A DNA stretch of 64,000 nt from Saxidomus purpurata (Eukaryota > Mollusca > Bivalvia > Venerida > Veneridae), in assembly GCA_022818135.1 (NCBI GenBank), contig JAFMSR010000006.1, positions 32,703,497 to 32,767,496 of the forward strand. The letters run 5' to 3'. Positions 38,040 to 49,817 of this stretch are shown one piece after another. The notes under the pieces were generated by a model. That model was not told where the DNA came from and ran no database searches. It was given only the letters and a program-made list of their open reading frames with translations. A program made the translations under genes and the position numbers. Each line of letters begins with the position of its first letter. Positions within the stretch are counted from its first letter, which is position 1.

Positions 38040-38390
38040 CTTCTTCTTTTCTAAAAAGGCTTGTTAGACTTTGAGTATGTGTGACACAATAAATCAACTG
38101 TAGCTTGTATCAATAAAACATTTAGAAATGCTTTTTTTTGCTTTCGGAAACTAATAGTGCTGATTTAATTTATTTTATTACAATTAAGTTCTTTCGGGTT
38201 GTAACTTGCAGAAATGATGAGGCCTCAGTGGGGTGGTAAAAAACTTAAAATGCTTCTTTTTTCTGAAACAATTACACTTTCAAGTTGGTATTTTTCTTTT
38301 ACTTGCTTCATGTGGAATATAAATTTATTGAATTTGCTCGTTTTTAACAACCTACCTATACGACTTGTAGTTGTTGCTCAGTAGGCCTTT
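38040..38390 (+). repeat. R4 repeat copy
   Basis: GAGGCCTCAGTGGGGTGGT, ..AAAATGCTTCTTTT.. and TGCTGATTTAATTTATTTTA match units at 41500-41945. Confidence 0.65.
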
Positions 38391-38889
38391 ACAATGTACA
38401 TTTATTATATACCTATAAATATTCTGTCAAAAATATAGCCTTTATTTAAGCAGGAGAAATGAGATTCCGTTTTGTATGTACGTGCAGTCCGCACAATTCC
38501 ATTTTTGTAAGTGTGCATTCGATTGGCCGGTACACATCACTATAATAACGTCCATTATATGAGGTCGTACAGCATAATAATCAAGTAAGATGCTTAAATA
38601 AATGAATGTTTGAAAATATGTAAGAAATAACATACACTTTTAGCAGATAAAAATTAAACATAGCCTTGCGAAATTGGCGGATTGTCAATTTTTCACTAGG
38701 ACATAGGAATAGATTACCTCAGGTACCCGCTAAATGATGTAACCATACGTCATTTTGAAATGGGAAATCCCAATAGATCTATATACGCTGTCCCAAGTCG
38801 ACAGTCTGATTATTAGTTTAACAGCATTAGGGGAGAGATGATTGGGTCAGTCATAGACGCTAAAGGCTAGATCTAACCCAGTTCAAGGA

Positions 38890-39080
38890 ATCGCTAAAAC
38901 ATGATCTCTTTCTATGATCCCGGATAACGGCACAATTATAATTATTTCGTAAAAAAGGGAAAAGTTAAGAAGGTTTTTCGTAGCTGGTAAGCAATTTAAC
39001 TTTTTCAATGTATAAATACTGTGAACTACATAAATTGCAGAAACAAATTTAAAAATTATCTTTTAAGATTATATTACCCA
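38890..39080 (+). repeat. Partner of the 34729 segment
   Basis: CTATGATCCCGGATAACGGC and GCTGGTAAGCAATTTAAC match the 34.7-kb copy. Confidence 0.6.
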
Positions 39081-40974
39081 TCAAGATGGTCATTCTATAT
39101 CATGTCAAGAAAGATGTTTAAAGTATATGTACAATGATTGCATTGAAACATGTAGAAAAAAAATACCGATTAACAGATAGACATGAAATGAAAATGAAAA
39201 AGTGCATTGATTTATCAATTTTGACTAGGATACTAGTGCTCAAAAAATAATTCCGTGTTCAATTACATTCAACTCAATTATTTTTATATGACTTTCGTAA
39301 TTTTCATTTCACTAAGATTGTAATTCTGTGCTACATTTTTTTAATTACGATGGTCACAGTTGAATGGTATCACCGCTTTAAATTGAAGTGGTAAACTAGG
39401 AGTTTAAATATCCATAAAGATGCTAATCTGCTGGGTCTCACTTAGGACTTTCAGAAGTTTACCATAATATAATCAGATTGAATCATTCATACATATTTAT
39501 TACATCGGTTAACCCACTTCTGCTACTATTAATGGTCCCTAACGATATTAGTAGGCGAAATAAAGTGTATTTATGGATGATATTTGTTTGTTTTGAGTGG
39601 ATATGGAATATATCTCACCGAGAAATGATACAATTTGTAATATTTTCACGAGCGCGAAGCGCGATTTTAAATCACTTTGAGTTGAGATACATTCCATACC
39701 CACCCTAAACAAACAAATTTTCTTTTTATTTTATGTTAAATATTAAACAAAAGCTAAACTATGTATATGCACCACTGAAAAAAGTAATTTCGACAGACCT
39801 ATATCATTCTTTTTGTATACTTGATTTTTCGAGGCATAAAGCGGTACGACCCGAATACAGGTCTATATCATCACTCTATATTTCACTGATAAATTCGGAA
39901 TATTATAACAGTCTGCTGGTCTGCGGCGTCGTATCTTTTGAGTTGGCTGTATAGTTCCGGATCACACATTAGTTAGCATGCAATAAAATATTATATACAA
40001 TGAAAAGGCTAGCTTCTGAGCTGAAATGTGTTTATAAATGAGATATGTTTTAAGACAATCTGTGATGTGAATCTGCGCTGACTATTTTAATATATCTTGC
40101 AAATATGTGTGGTAAAATGTTCGGCTTTCCTTCTTCGTTTTATATTAAGTTGTATTAAGTGTTGCAGCTAGATCTGTTTTGTCATTAAAAGGTTTGCACC
40201 AAAATCGTTTGTTTGACCAATTTCATTCAAATTTTCATCTTGTATAAAGTTTAATAATAAATAATGTAGCATAAAGTAAACGAGGTCACTATCAAGTTAG
40301 CGATAACGTAGTACATCTATAAATATATATGATATCCTGATATTTATAATAGAGGTAAAATGATAGCTTACACATTCCAAAATGATTTCGTAACAGATCA
40401 CAAGAATAGCTTACATTTGTCATACAATCAAATTTTAATACATATGAAGAAGTGTATATCTTACTTACAATATTATGAATATTGTTCTCCCAATTATTTT
40501 AATAAAAATGTTAATATCATATAAGAAAAAAAGCGATCTATATTGTATTGAGATTCGTTTTAATTTTATTTACACCAGATTAACGAGCATTAATTTGTCA
40601 CTGATATCATTTACACGTATTTTAGTAAATCTTTGTTATGCTCATCGAAATTCAAATGTAACTGTCAATGAATGCGTACTTGTTTGTTTTCGTGTTTCAT
40701 TTTCATTACATATTTGAAAGTAATTTCTATGATATAACGACCTATTTCCACCCATTCTTTATGTGTGTATATCGTCAGTAATTTCTTTACTAAATTTACG
40801 ATGAATATATGATTTTTCGTGTAATATAAACGAATTTGAGTCATACTCTGTGGTCGGTCCTGCGGTAAGTATATAGTAAACAAGGTTTAAATGTATGTCA
40901 AGCACAAAGTCAGTCAGGGATTAAACAGACATATAAACCATGTCGGTCACCTTTGCTTTTTCATTTTGGTTTCT
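39081..40974. other. No gene seen
   Basis: AT-rich; frames of 72-80 residues have low-complexity composition and no motif. Confidence 0.5.
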
Positions 40975-41190
40975 CTATTGTCCCTCGCCAAAGGTGTAAG
41001 GATATTGTTTTGGCATCGTCCGACTGTCCGTCCTTCCATCCGGAGTCATTACTCATTAACCAATGGATAGAATTTCGTGAAACTTAAAATATGAGCACAA
41101 TAGCATAATGGCGCGGCGCACGCACATCTCTCTTCAAGCTCTGATTAATATCTCCAGAGTTATTGCCCTTTAATTGGTATTTTCTTCTGT
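40975..41190 (+). repeat. Tandem-unit repeat fragment
   Basis: CCGACTGTCCGTCCTTCCATCC and …AGAGTTATTGCCCTTTAATT link this to the R3-like families. Confidence 0.5.
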
Positions 41191-41239
41191 ATTCTATATA
41201 AAAACATTAAAATTATATTTCTCTGAAACTGGTTATCAA

Positions 41240-41945
41240 AATTAAATTGTAACTGGCTCAAATAATTTAATGATCACCTTTTCTAATATCCACCCCCTAC
41301 ACATCCTGACTTTTTTTAGAGAAATGAGGCTCCTTAAGGGGGTGTAGTGCTTTTCTGAAATAATCTGTTTAGAAACTAAGAATTTTTTTTCTGAATCTAA
41401 TAGTAACCATTTAATTAAACAGATAAGAATAGAATTGAGTTCTGTATCACTATGACATGCTGAGAAAAGAATTACACCTCCGAGATGAGGCCCCAATGGG
41501 ATGGTGAAATTCTAAAAATGCTTCTTTTTCTCAAAAGGCTTGTCAGAATATTATTTTGTTTGGCACTAATCATCAACTTTGTATTCTCTAACAACAGATA
41601 ATTTAGAATCTGTATTTTTACAGAAATGAGGCCCTTAAGGGGATGCAGTGCTGTTCTTATATAATTATTCTATATAGAAACTTAAGAATTCTTGTTGTCT
41701 GAAAGTAGTAGTACTGATTTAATTTAATTATAACAATTAAGTTCTTTATGACTGTAACTTGAAGAAATAAAATATCACATCGGAGATAAGGCCCCAGTGG
41801 GGTGGTGAAATTTTAAAAATGATATTTTTCTGAAACAAACTGACAAAACACTTTTCAGTTGTTTTTTTTTCCAGCTATTTGCTTCATTTGGCGGGGGATA
41901 TAAATTCACTGAATTTGCTTGTAACATTATTATACCGGATGCAGA
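41240..41945 (+). repeat. R4 repeat, about three units
   Basis: GAGGCCCC(A)(A/G)TGGG(A/G)TGGTGAAATT occurs at 41485 and 41789, and GAAATGAGGC(T/C)CCTTAAGGGG at 41323 and 41620. Confidence 0.65.
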
Positions 41946-42124
41946 TAGACCTTCAAAGAATATTCTACAGCTCTTAAAATCAGATGAATATAGATCTCTA
42001 TCATGTCAGATTTTTATTCCTTTCTGTTAAGACTCCAGGAAACATACTTCTTATTCTTCTCTAAATATGCATCGGATAAATGTTAAATGATAAATGTTTC
42101 TTCTGAAAATGTCTGATAGCTTTC

Positions 42125-42210
42125 ATAAATGTACATGTAGCACCGTTTTGTTGCAAGCACTATCTTGGCATGTTGAACAGAAACAGTAATTTCAAGTTTA
42201 CTGTATGTAT
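42125..42210 (+). repeat. Partner of the 30105 segment
   Basis: TGTACATGTAGCACCGTTTT, AAGCACTATCTTGGCA and AGTTTACTGTATGT match the 30.1-kb copy. Confidence 0.65.
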
Positions 42211-42649
42211 TGATGTTATCATCAAATAATTACGGAAGCCTTTAAATTAATGTAAATACTGAATCATTGGTGCGACGAAAAACTGTTTACATTTTATTTC
42301 ATATGTCATTGTCTTCGAAACAGATCAATGTCTAAATTTAAACCGACTTGGAAAATTTCGTTTCCTTTTTTTAGTACATGACCTTCTAGCTGATTTTCCG
42401 AAAATACCGAATGTAATACAGATATTTTGCACCCATAAGATCTATCTTTAAATCACACTTTCCCAGCTGATTAATACGCAAGTGCGCACAAAGGAACTAT
42501 TTGTTTATGACAGGTTCCCTTGATAACGCCTCCGATTGGCTGAAATGCAGTCCTATTTGTTATTTAAGTTCTTGCGCAATATTACATCAAACTGATTGTA
42601 CATGAAAAGAGTGAAATGAAGATTTTACTCTGTTGTTTTACTTTTATCG

Positions 42650-43705
42650 CATTATTATACCCCCGAAACGAAGTTTGGGGGGGGGGGTATATAGGAGTCA
42701 CCCGGTGGTTGGTCGGTCGGTCGGTCAGTCGGTCAGGCGGTCTGTTGCATTTTCCTTGTCCGGAGTATAACTTGAAAACTACTAGTTGGAATTCAATACA
42801 ACTTCATACAATGGTCAAGCACATTGAGAGGAAGTGCAGTGCACAAGAACCATAACTCCATCTTGACTCATTACAGAGTTATTGCCCTTTGTTATTTTTC
42901 CTTGTCCGGAGCATAACTTGAAAACTACTAGTTAGAATTCAATACAACTTCATACAATGATCAATCACAATAAAAGGAAGTGCAGTGCACAAGAACCATA
43001 ACTCTATCTATAGTAATTACAGAGTTATTGCCCTTTGTTACATTTCCTTGTCCGGAGCATAACTTGAAAACTACTGCTTGGAATTCAATACAACTTCATA
43101 CAATGGTGAAATACATTGAGAGGAAGTGCAGTGCACAAGAACCAGAACTCTTTCTTGACTTATTACAGGGTTATTGCCCTTTGTTACTTTTCCTTGTCCG
43201 GAGCATTTCTTGAAAACTACTGGTTGGAATTCAATACAACTTCATACAATGGTCTAGCACAATGAGAGGAAGTGCAGTGTACAAGAACCATAACTCTATC
43301 TATAGTAATTACAGAGTTATTGCCCTTTGTTACTTTTCCTTGTCCGGAGCATAACTTGAAAACTACTGGTTGGAATTCAATACAACTTCATACAATGGTC
43401 AAGTACATTGAGAGGAAGTGCAGTGCACAAGAACCAAAACTCTATAGTAATTACAGAGTTATTGCCCTTTGTTACTTTTCCTTGATGCAGAGCATAACTC
43501 GAAAACTACTGGTTGGAATGCAATACAACTTCATACAATGGTCCAGCACAATGAGAGAAAGTGCAGTGTACACGAACCATAACTCTATCTTGACTAATGA
43601 CAGAGTTATTGCCAAGAACAATATCTCTATTTTAGTGTTTTTTTGCAAGGTATTCTGTTACTACGAACTTCCTCAGTTTATAAAGCAGTCTTTCGGGGGT
43701 ATTAA
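42650..43705 (+). repeat. R3 array: six ~146-bp tandem units
   Basis: AAGTGCAGTG occurs at about 42833, 42978, 43127, 43270, 43417 and 43560. Units contain TCCTTGTCCGGAGCATAACT and TACAGAGTTATTGCCCTTTG. The left end is CCCCCGAAACGAAGTTTGGG plus (GGTC)n, and the right end is TTTCGGGGGTATT. Frames of 77-147 residues here are repeat translations. Confidence 0.9.
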
Positions 43706-44308
43706 TCACATTTAGTGATAGCTCTAGTATTGATTAGTGTATGAAAAGTTCCAATGGTTGTTGTAGGGCACAATCCAATTATGGTGCAATCGCTAAGGAA
43801 GGTTGATTGTTACATTATAATCACCTTCCAAAATCAATTGTTGTGTCACTTTTAGGACTTTCATTATCTACATAAGAAATATTTGATTTTGTCCTGCTAA
43901 GCCAAAATATTTACATTTACATGTTCTTCGCCACTTGGCAATGCAGGTGACAGCTGCCACTTGTCGATTAAATATTATTGTATCAAAACAGACAATTTTA
44001 AACAGTTTACAACCACCTGATTTAAATGGCAAGTTTCTATCATTTTCTTGGCTGACTTCACGATGTTACAAAAATTACCTATATTTGCGACCGTTCTATT
44101 GTAGCCGATTTGAAAACATGTCAATATAAAATTAAGTGTTAAATGTTTTGAAAACGTCAAAACTGAGTTACTCTTCGATTTCGTAAACAATGTGTTCATA
44201 AACATGGGTCATTCCATTTATTTCATGTATAAGGGAGTGAAGCATTGTTGTATATAAAGATCAATATATTTAGTATATTAATAGATTTGTCACTACTTCA
44301 CAACCAAA
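43706..44308. other. No gene seen
   Basis: AT-rich, without recognisable coding or repeat ends. Confidence 0.45.
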
Positions 44309-44380
44309 GACGTCCTGGTACAGTGGTATAGGTGCTGGCTTCTTACGCTTGTATATCGCGGTTCAATCTCCGGACTCAGC
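44309..44380 (+). repeat. tRNA-like SINE head
   Basis: TGGTACAGTGGT (44316-44327) is an A-box with one mismatch. GTTCAATCT (44361-44369) is a B-box with one mismatch. The cloverleaf is not complete, so this is not a functional tRNA. Confidence 0.5.
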
Positions 44381-44866
44381 AGTATTTAATTTTTCAATTT
44401 TTGTTTTTATAATTTGTGTTTTCTTGAAACAATCGTAACTCTTACAAAATATGTATTATATATTTGTTAAGATATTTTATAACATTCTATTTTATTCGTG
44501 TTTATAGTCTCTTTAGCGACAACACATGACGTCGATACGAAATACGGCAAAATTTACGTCATTTCAGTTACATTTTCTTGTTTGTTTTAACTTGTTGGTG
44601 GTTCCTCGTTAAAGCAATAGAATGAATTCAAGCTAGAAATCGTGTGACATATCTTCCGTTTTAAAAGTTAGGTTATATATGATGAATTACCAAAGTCCAT
44701 AATTGTGATTGTAGTTGTGTGTATTGTGTAAAATTAATAATACATCGTATACATCTCACCTCCTGTGAGTACATGTAAGCTAACAGAATCATGTCCTTCT
44801 ATTGGAAATAAAAATGATGTAAATTCATCGAACTCAATAAGATAAACAATATATATAGTCGTACTA

Positions 44867-44950
44867 GGGCTCGAACCAGCAACTTTAAGTAAAACATACG
44901 ATGTTATACGCTCAAACATCTCGGTTTTAACCACGCTGCAGTGTTGCACG
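44867..44950 (-). repeat. tRNA-like SINE head (minus)
   Basis: The B-box GGTTCGAGCCC on the minus strand is at 44867-44877. TGCAGCGTGGTT (~44932-44943) resembles an A-box with a deletion. Confidence 0.5.
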
Positions 44951-45084
44951 ACTCTGTCGTACCAAAACAACTTGTATACATTAAAATGATTGACCCGACT
45001 TACCTGTGCACTGGAGCATACAAAAACACGTATGACCTAGAAATACAACTGTAATATAGCCGTGACATATGATATATTTTCAAA

Positions 45085-45275
45085 TCGTTAAACGATTGGA
45101 TAAAATTTATCACCCGACATCCTTATCAATATTTTTATATCGACGTATTCCGATATGCAAATTTTGTACTTAAAATAGAATACGGGTTTTTCCGAATTTA
45201 AAAATTGATCAAGGGTATACTTCACCTTGATGATTACAGATAGCTGATAATAAGTATTATGTATCATGAATTTCA
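45085..45275 (+). repeat. Partner of the 37620 segment
   Basis: Shares …ATCACCCGACATCC, ..TCAATATTT.. and TTGATGATTACAGAT with the 37.6-kb copy. Confidence 0.6.
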
Positions 45276-45749
45276 CTCAGCCCATGCAATACAAACTATA
45301 TTTTAAAAGTGCCTATATAGTAGCACTGTAAGGACTTGATATAATTAAGACATAAAGTCAATGCCTTATCTGGGGATCGGTCATTCCATTTGTAACGGTT
45401 TATATTTCATTGGAAAGTTTAATGTTTTAGACTGCATGTTCCAAATCATACAATTTAATGTAGCGACTGAATGTAGCTGGATTTTTTTTTTCGCTAACTC
45501 TTTTATCTTTTTATTATGTTTAGAACATATGAAGCTTCAAATTGATTGTATGTGTGATAGAATACTGGTACCCCATAACCTTGCAACACTGGTCAGAAAA
45601 TTGAAATAAATAGAGTTTTATTTGAAATTAATGAACTGTGTCCATCAAGCAGGGATTAATGTATAAAATTACAGTAAAAAGTGGGATTTTACTATAATAA
45701 TTCCTTGCCATTGTCCTTTGTCAATATATTATGTGATAAAACTTCATTT

Positions 45750-47430
45750 AGCTCACATGAGCACGATGTGCTGAAAAGTGAGCCATCGTCTGTTCACGCT
45801 TACTTTGTGAGCACCCTAAAGGCCACATTTAACCCCTAATCAACATTCTAGAATCCACATTTTGAACCAAATCATCTAGAAAGTAAAGCAGAATGTTTGT
45901 TTTGATAAACTGGGATTCGTGTGTTTAAAAACTGGAACACCAGGTCAAATAATAAAAAATTCTTGGGGCCACATTTGACACTCAGTCTCCTTAAAAATTG
46001 ATCAGAATGTTTGTCTTGATGAACTCTAAGTCAAGATTGAAACAAGATAGCGTAGATTAATCAAATTAGTCACCAGGTACTTTGATCTAGAAGTTTTGAT
46101 CTTCTGTTTAGCTTTTAGATCATCTGGCACAAAGTACCATGGTGGTCTATTAGGGCCTCTCATCGTCCAGTGTATGTCCATTACTTGATTTTAGATAGGT
46201 TTCTATATTGGATAACCTTTAAAAAATCTTCTTTTCTGAAACCACAAAGACTATAGCTTAGACATTTGTAGCATTGCCTAATTCTTCTCAAAAATTGAAA
46301 AGCACAGAGCTTAGATATTTGTTATGTAGCGTTGTCCATTCGACCTCTACCAAGAGTGTTCAAATTATGTCCCCGGATCATAACTGACATCACCGGTGTG
46401 ATCGCTTGATTTTTTATAGGTTAACCTTTTAAAATCTTCTTCTCTGAAATCACAAAGCCTATAGCTTAGCTATTTGTACCATTGTCTGGTGGACCTCTAC
46501 GAATATTGTTCAAATTATGACCCCGGGTCAAAATTGATCCCGCAAATCGTCTCCTCTGAAACCACAAGGCCTAGAACTTATATAATAAGGATGTATCATT
46601 GCCTTGTAAATCTCTACATATATTATTCAATAATCTCGGGTTAAAATAGACCCCATCCGGGGGTCACTTGATTTTACATAGATTTCTGTAAAGAATCTTT
46701 TACAGTGTTCTTCAATGAAGCCTCAATGTCTAGAGTTTAGATATTTGTCAAGTAGCCTTGCCTAGCTGATTCTTACTGTTCAAATCATGACCCCCAGGTC
46801 AAAATCTTGATGTCACATAGGCTTATATAAGGAAAACTAAAAAAACATGGCCTAAACCTTAAAGCTTTGGCATGTAGCATTACCTTGTGGACCTCTGCTA
46901 AGTTTGTTTAAATCAGAACCCTGTCCTGGGTAAAAGGTTTTTATGTAGGCTTACATAAGAAAATCTTAAAATTCGTCTTGTCTCTAATTGTAAGGCCTAG
47001 AGCTTAGATATTTGGCAGATAGCAATACCTAACGATCCTCTACCGAGATTCAAATCATGACCTTCGGGTCAAAATAGATCCCGCCCAGTTACTAACGTAT
47101 TGCATTGAGATGTTAGGGTAATCTTTTAAAATCTCCATGTCTCAGACAACAAGACTTGGAGCTTAGAGCTCAGATTTTTTTTCTTTTGAGCATTGCCTAA
47201 TGGTGTTGTATCAAGATAATTCAAATCAAACAATTGACTCCCGGGGTCGCTTGATCGACTGACTGACCGACTTTCTTGTTAGTTCTTAAAGCTATACTGT
47301 TCTGTACTTTGACTTTGGTTTCTACGACGCTGTATTGACATTGAACAGTAGCCAACGGTGGCTAGGTAAGCGATATAGGGCCATAATGTACATCTTGTTG
47401 ATGTTACAGGAATGCAATTTGGACAGTTAG
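45750..47430 (+). repeat. R1 family, longest copy
   Basis: Begins AGCTCACATGAGCACGATGT and ends …GTAAGCGATATAGGGCCATA. Roughly nine ~150-bp units with TAGAGCTTAGATATTTGG, CTCTACCAAGA and CTTATATAAGG motifs. Confidence 0.85.
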
Positions 47431-48746
47431 TACAGTTTTTGAAGCAGTTCGAAATTGTCTTTTGTAGCAAGGGTACTTTTATAGGAACTCTCGTTATTCT
47501 CTATCAATATGTGATGTTTCAATTGTTTCTTTAACTACCTTTCGAGTCACTGCTTTATACAGAAAATTTAACTAAGGACAGTAACTCCAAAATTGATAAA
47601 TTAGTGTTACAATTCTTGTGCACTTCACTTTCTCTCATTTTTCTCTCATTTCCCTTTATCAACCGATTCGTTTCAATATCTTTTTGTTATGGTACACAGG
47701 AAAAAGTAACAAAGGGCAGTAGCTCTAAAACTAATGAAGCTAGAGTTATGGTTCTTGTGCAGTGTACGTTTTTTATTGTTCTCTATCAATAAATAGGAAG
47801 TATCTATTGGTGTTCCAAGATCCTGTGTTTTTTTACATGTCATTTCTAATAAGAGTTGCTTCCTGTTTATATTATACTCGCGTATTTCTTCTGCCAATGC
47901 TTGCTAAGCTCTGTTTTCTGCAATTGACGGGGCGAAACTTTAGTTGTGTCTTTGTGTCATTGACTTTCGGGAAGAAATAACGAAAGAAATCTTTAAATGG
48001 AAACAACGAAATAAACAAATCTATCTGCAAGTAGACTTTCATTTGGCCGGAAAGTTTAACGTCGTGTTGGCGAGAACACGACGCATGTTTATTTTTACAT
48101 TCTATGTTATCGCCTCGATAACACGACACATCTGCAGCTATCTTGCCTATATCAGCATTAAATAAGAAGTAAAAAATTCGTATACAAAATACCTCAAATA
48201 TTATGTTTACATGCCACTCATCATAATATTGGATATAAAGCAATTTACATAACCACTTTTTGTACACCGATCATCCATGTTAATGTGCTCGCATTCCATT
48301 CATATTTTGATATATCTCAATAAAGTGATATTGTCAGGATGAATAGAGTACCTCAAAGTTATCTGAAGAATCAATTTTGAAACGTAATTCATGAACTTTT
48401 TAATATGGACGTAATTCATGAACTTTTTAAATATTTTATCTGATTGTGCAAAGTCATTTGACATGCCGAGCACGTATTCTATGTTATTATGTGGATCTAA
48501 TTTAAATCAAGCTGTCGTTAAACGATTGGTTGAATTTGATCGGTCGACAAACTAGTCGATATATTTAGACCAGGCGAGATACCCGACAAATTTTTCACGG
48601 GGAATTTGTAATATTGAATTTAATATTTTATGTGATAAACACTTACATCAAAAGCGTTACGTACTCAGTCAAATGATATATAATTCTTACGAGCCACACT
48701 TATAGAAATGCTGTACTGCATGAAATTTGTGTTTGCTGTATTTCAG
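47431..48746. other. Upstream of the STAND-ankyrin gene; probable 5'UTR exon unseen
   Basis: Includes an inverted R3 fragment (47705-47770) and two hairpins (48060-48122). The non-coding first exon and promoter of the downstream gene should lie here or further left, but I cannot place them. Confidence 0.4.
48060..48122. repeat. Two adjacent perfect hairpins
   Basis: CGTCGTGTT (48060-48068) pairs with AACACGACG (48075-48083). GTTATCG (48106-48112) pairs with CGATAAC (48116-48122). ACACGAC recurs just after. Probably part of a dispersed repeat. Confidence 0.75.
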
Positions 48747-49817
48747 GGATCCAAAAAGGATGAACTGCTAGCATGCGTGACGTTTCGAGATTGGTGAAGT
48801 TTTTCGAAGGTTTTTCCAAACCTGAGCGGCAGTTGCCAGCAACCAATAATCACCCTGTTCAGCATGGGATATCAAACACAAAGAAACCTCCACTGTCTGT
48901 GAAAAAAACATGTGACCTGTCTGGTATTGGCTGCTCAAACATTACCAACGTCAATGACGTCACGGACAAGACACGCAGTGGCCTGCAAAACAACGGAAAA
49001 TCTATTTTTTCGGTAGTTTATAACAACATACCAAGTTTCTTTAAACATGGCACTCCATCGCAAAACGTGGCGTCCGCAAACTTGGTATCATTTGACACAA
49101 GACAAACTGATGTTCAAGAAATTAAGCAAACGACAGAAGAACCCCAAGACTGTTCAGAGATGGGCGGATTTGACAAACCCAATGAAAGGACAAACCTACC
49201 CGGTGAAAGCCCACAATGTAAGAAAGAAACTATAGATGTTTCATCGACCTCTCCTAAACATATTAGGCAGTTTCTTGGGTCAAATAAAAACATAGCTTTC
49301 CTGGTTAGCGACGAAAAGACAGAAAGCCAAGCAGCAGTAGGAAATCCACAAAGAACAAAAATAATCGACGATGATGAAATTACAACGAGGAAAGAGAGAA
49401 ATTTGCAACACGCAAATGACCCGGAGGAGACAGCAACTACAGGCCAACTTCCTAGATTTTCCCTGTTCGGTGGCGAGAGCAGGTCAGGGTCTCTGTCTGA
49501 ACCGGATAAAGTGGACTGTATTCGGCGAAGATCTGTGTCGATCTGTTCTGAGCAAAGCCATGAAGAAAAATGTGAAAATGAACATGACCAAAACCATGAC
49601 AATAGAGAAACAACGGTCAAGTACCCACCACATAAAAGCACTGAAACGAGTCAAACGTCTGGATATTTTTCTAGCTCAAACCCTGCTCTGAATGATTCGA
49701 AATTGAATCTTACTAAGGGAGGTGAGAAAGCCGAAAATCAAGCCCGCAACACTGAACAATATGTACAAGAAACATTTGCCGGTCGGCAGCTGGAATCACA
49801 AATAAAATACCCAAGTG
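48747..49817 (+). CDS. Exon 1 of the STAND-ankyrin gene: short 5'UTR plus disordered N-terminal region
   Basis: An acceptor (TTTGCTGTATTTCAG) ends at 48746. Bases 48747-48772 are 5'UTR, and coding runs from ATG 48773 to a donor (G|GTACGT) at 49818. It encodes 348 residues plus one base. The composition is rich in S, T, N, E, K and Q, with no predicted fold, so it is probably disordered. A hydrophobic-x-x-F pattern recurs: LVKFF at residues 7-11, IPSFF at 86-90, IRQFL at 164-168 and LPRFS at 226-230, often followed within three residues by Gly. A basic serine cluster (RRRSVS, 251-256) looks like a kinase-type site. I do not recognise a named domain here. Confidence 0.75.

Noticed and set aside
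42616..43715. Frames of 77-147 residues
   Set aside because: Translations of the ~146-bp R3 tandem units; the same peptide (CPEHNLKTT…NSIQLHTMVK) repeats with the DNA.
44309..44380. Functional tRNA gene
   Set aside because: A and B boxes are present but acceptor and T stems do not pair together; treated as SINE-derived.
47872..48267. 131-residue minus-strand frame
   Set aside because: Overlaps hairpins and has no recognisable domain.
49114..49641. 175-residue minus-strand frame
   Set aside because: Antisense shadow of exon 1 of the STAND-ankyrin gene.
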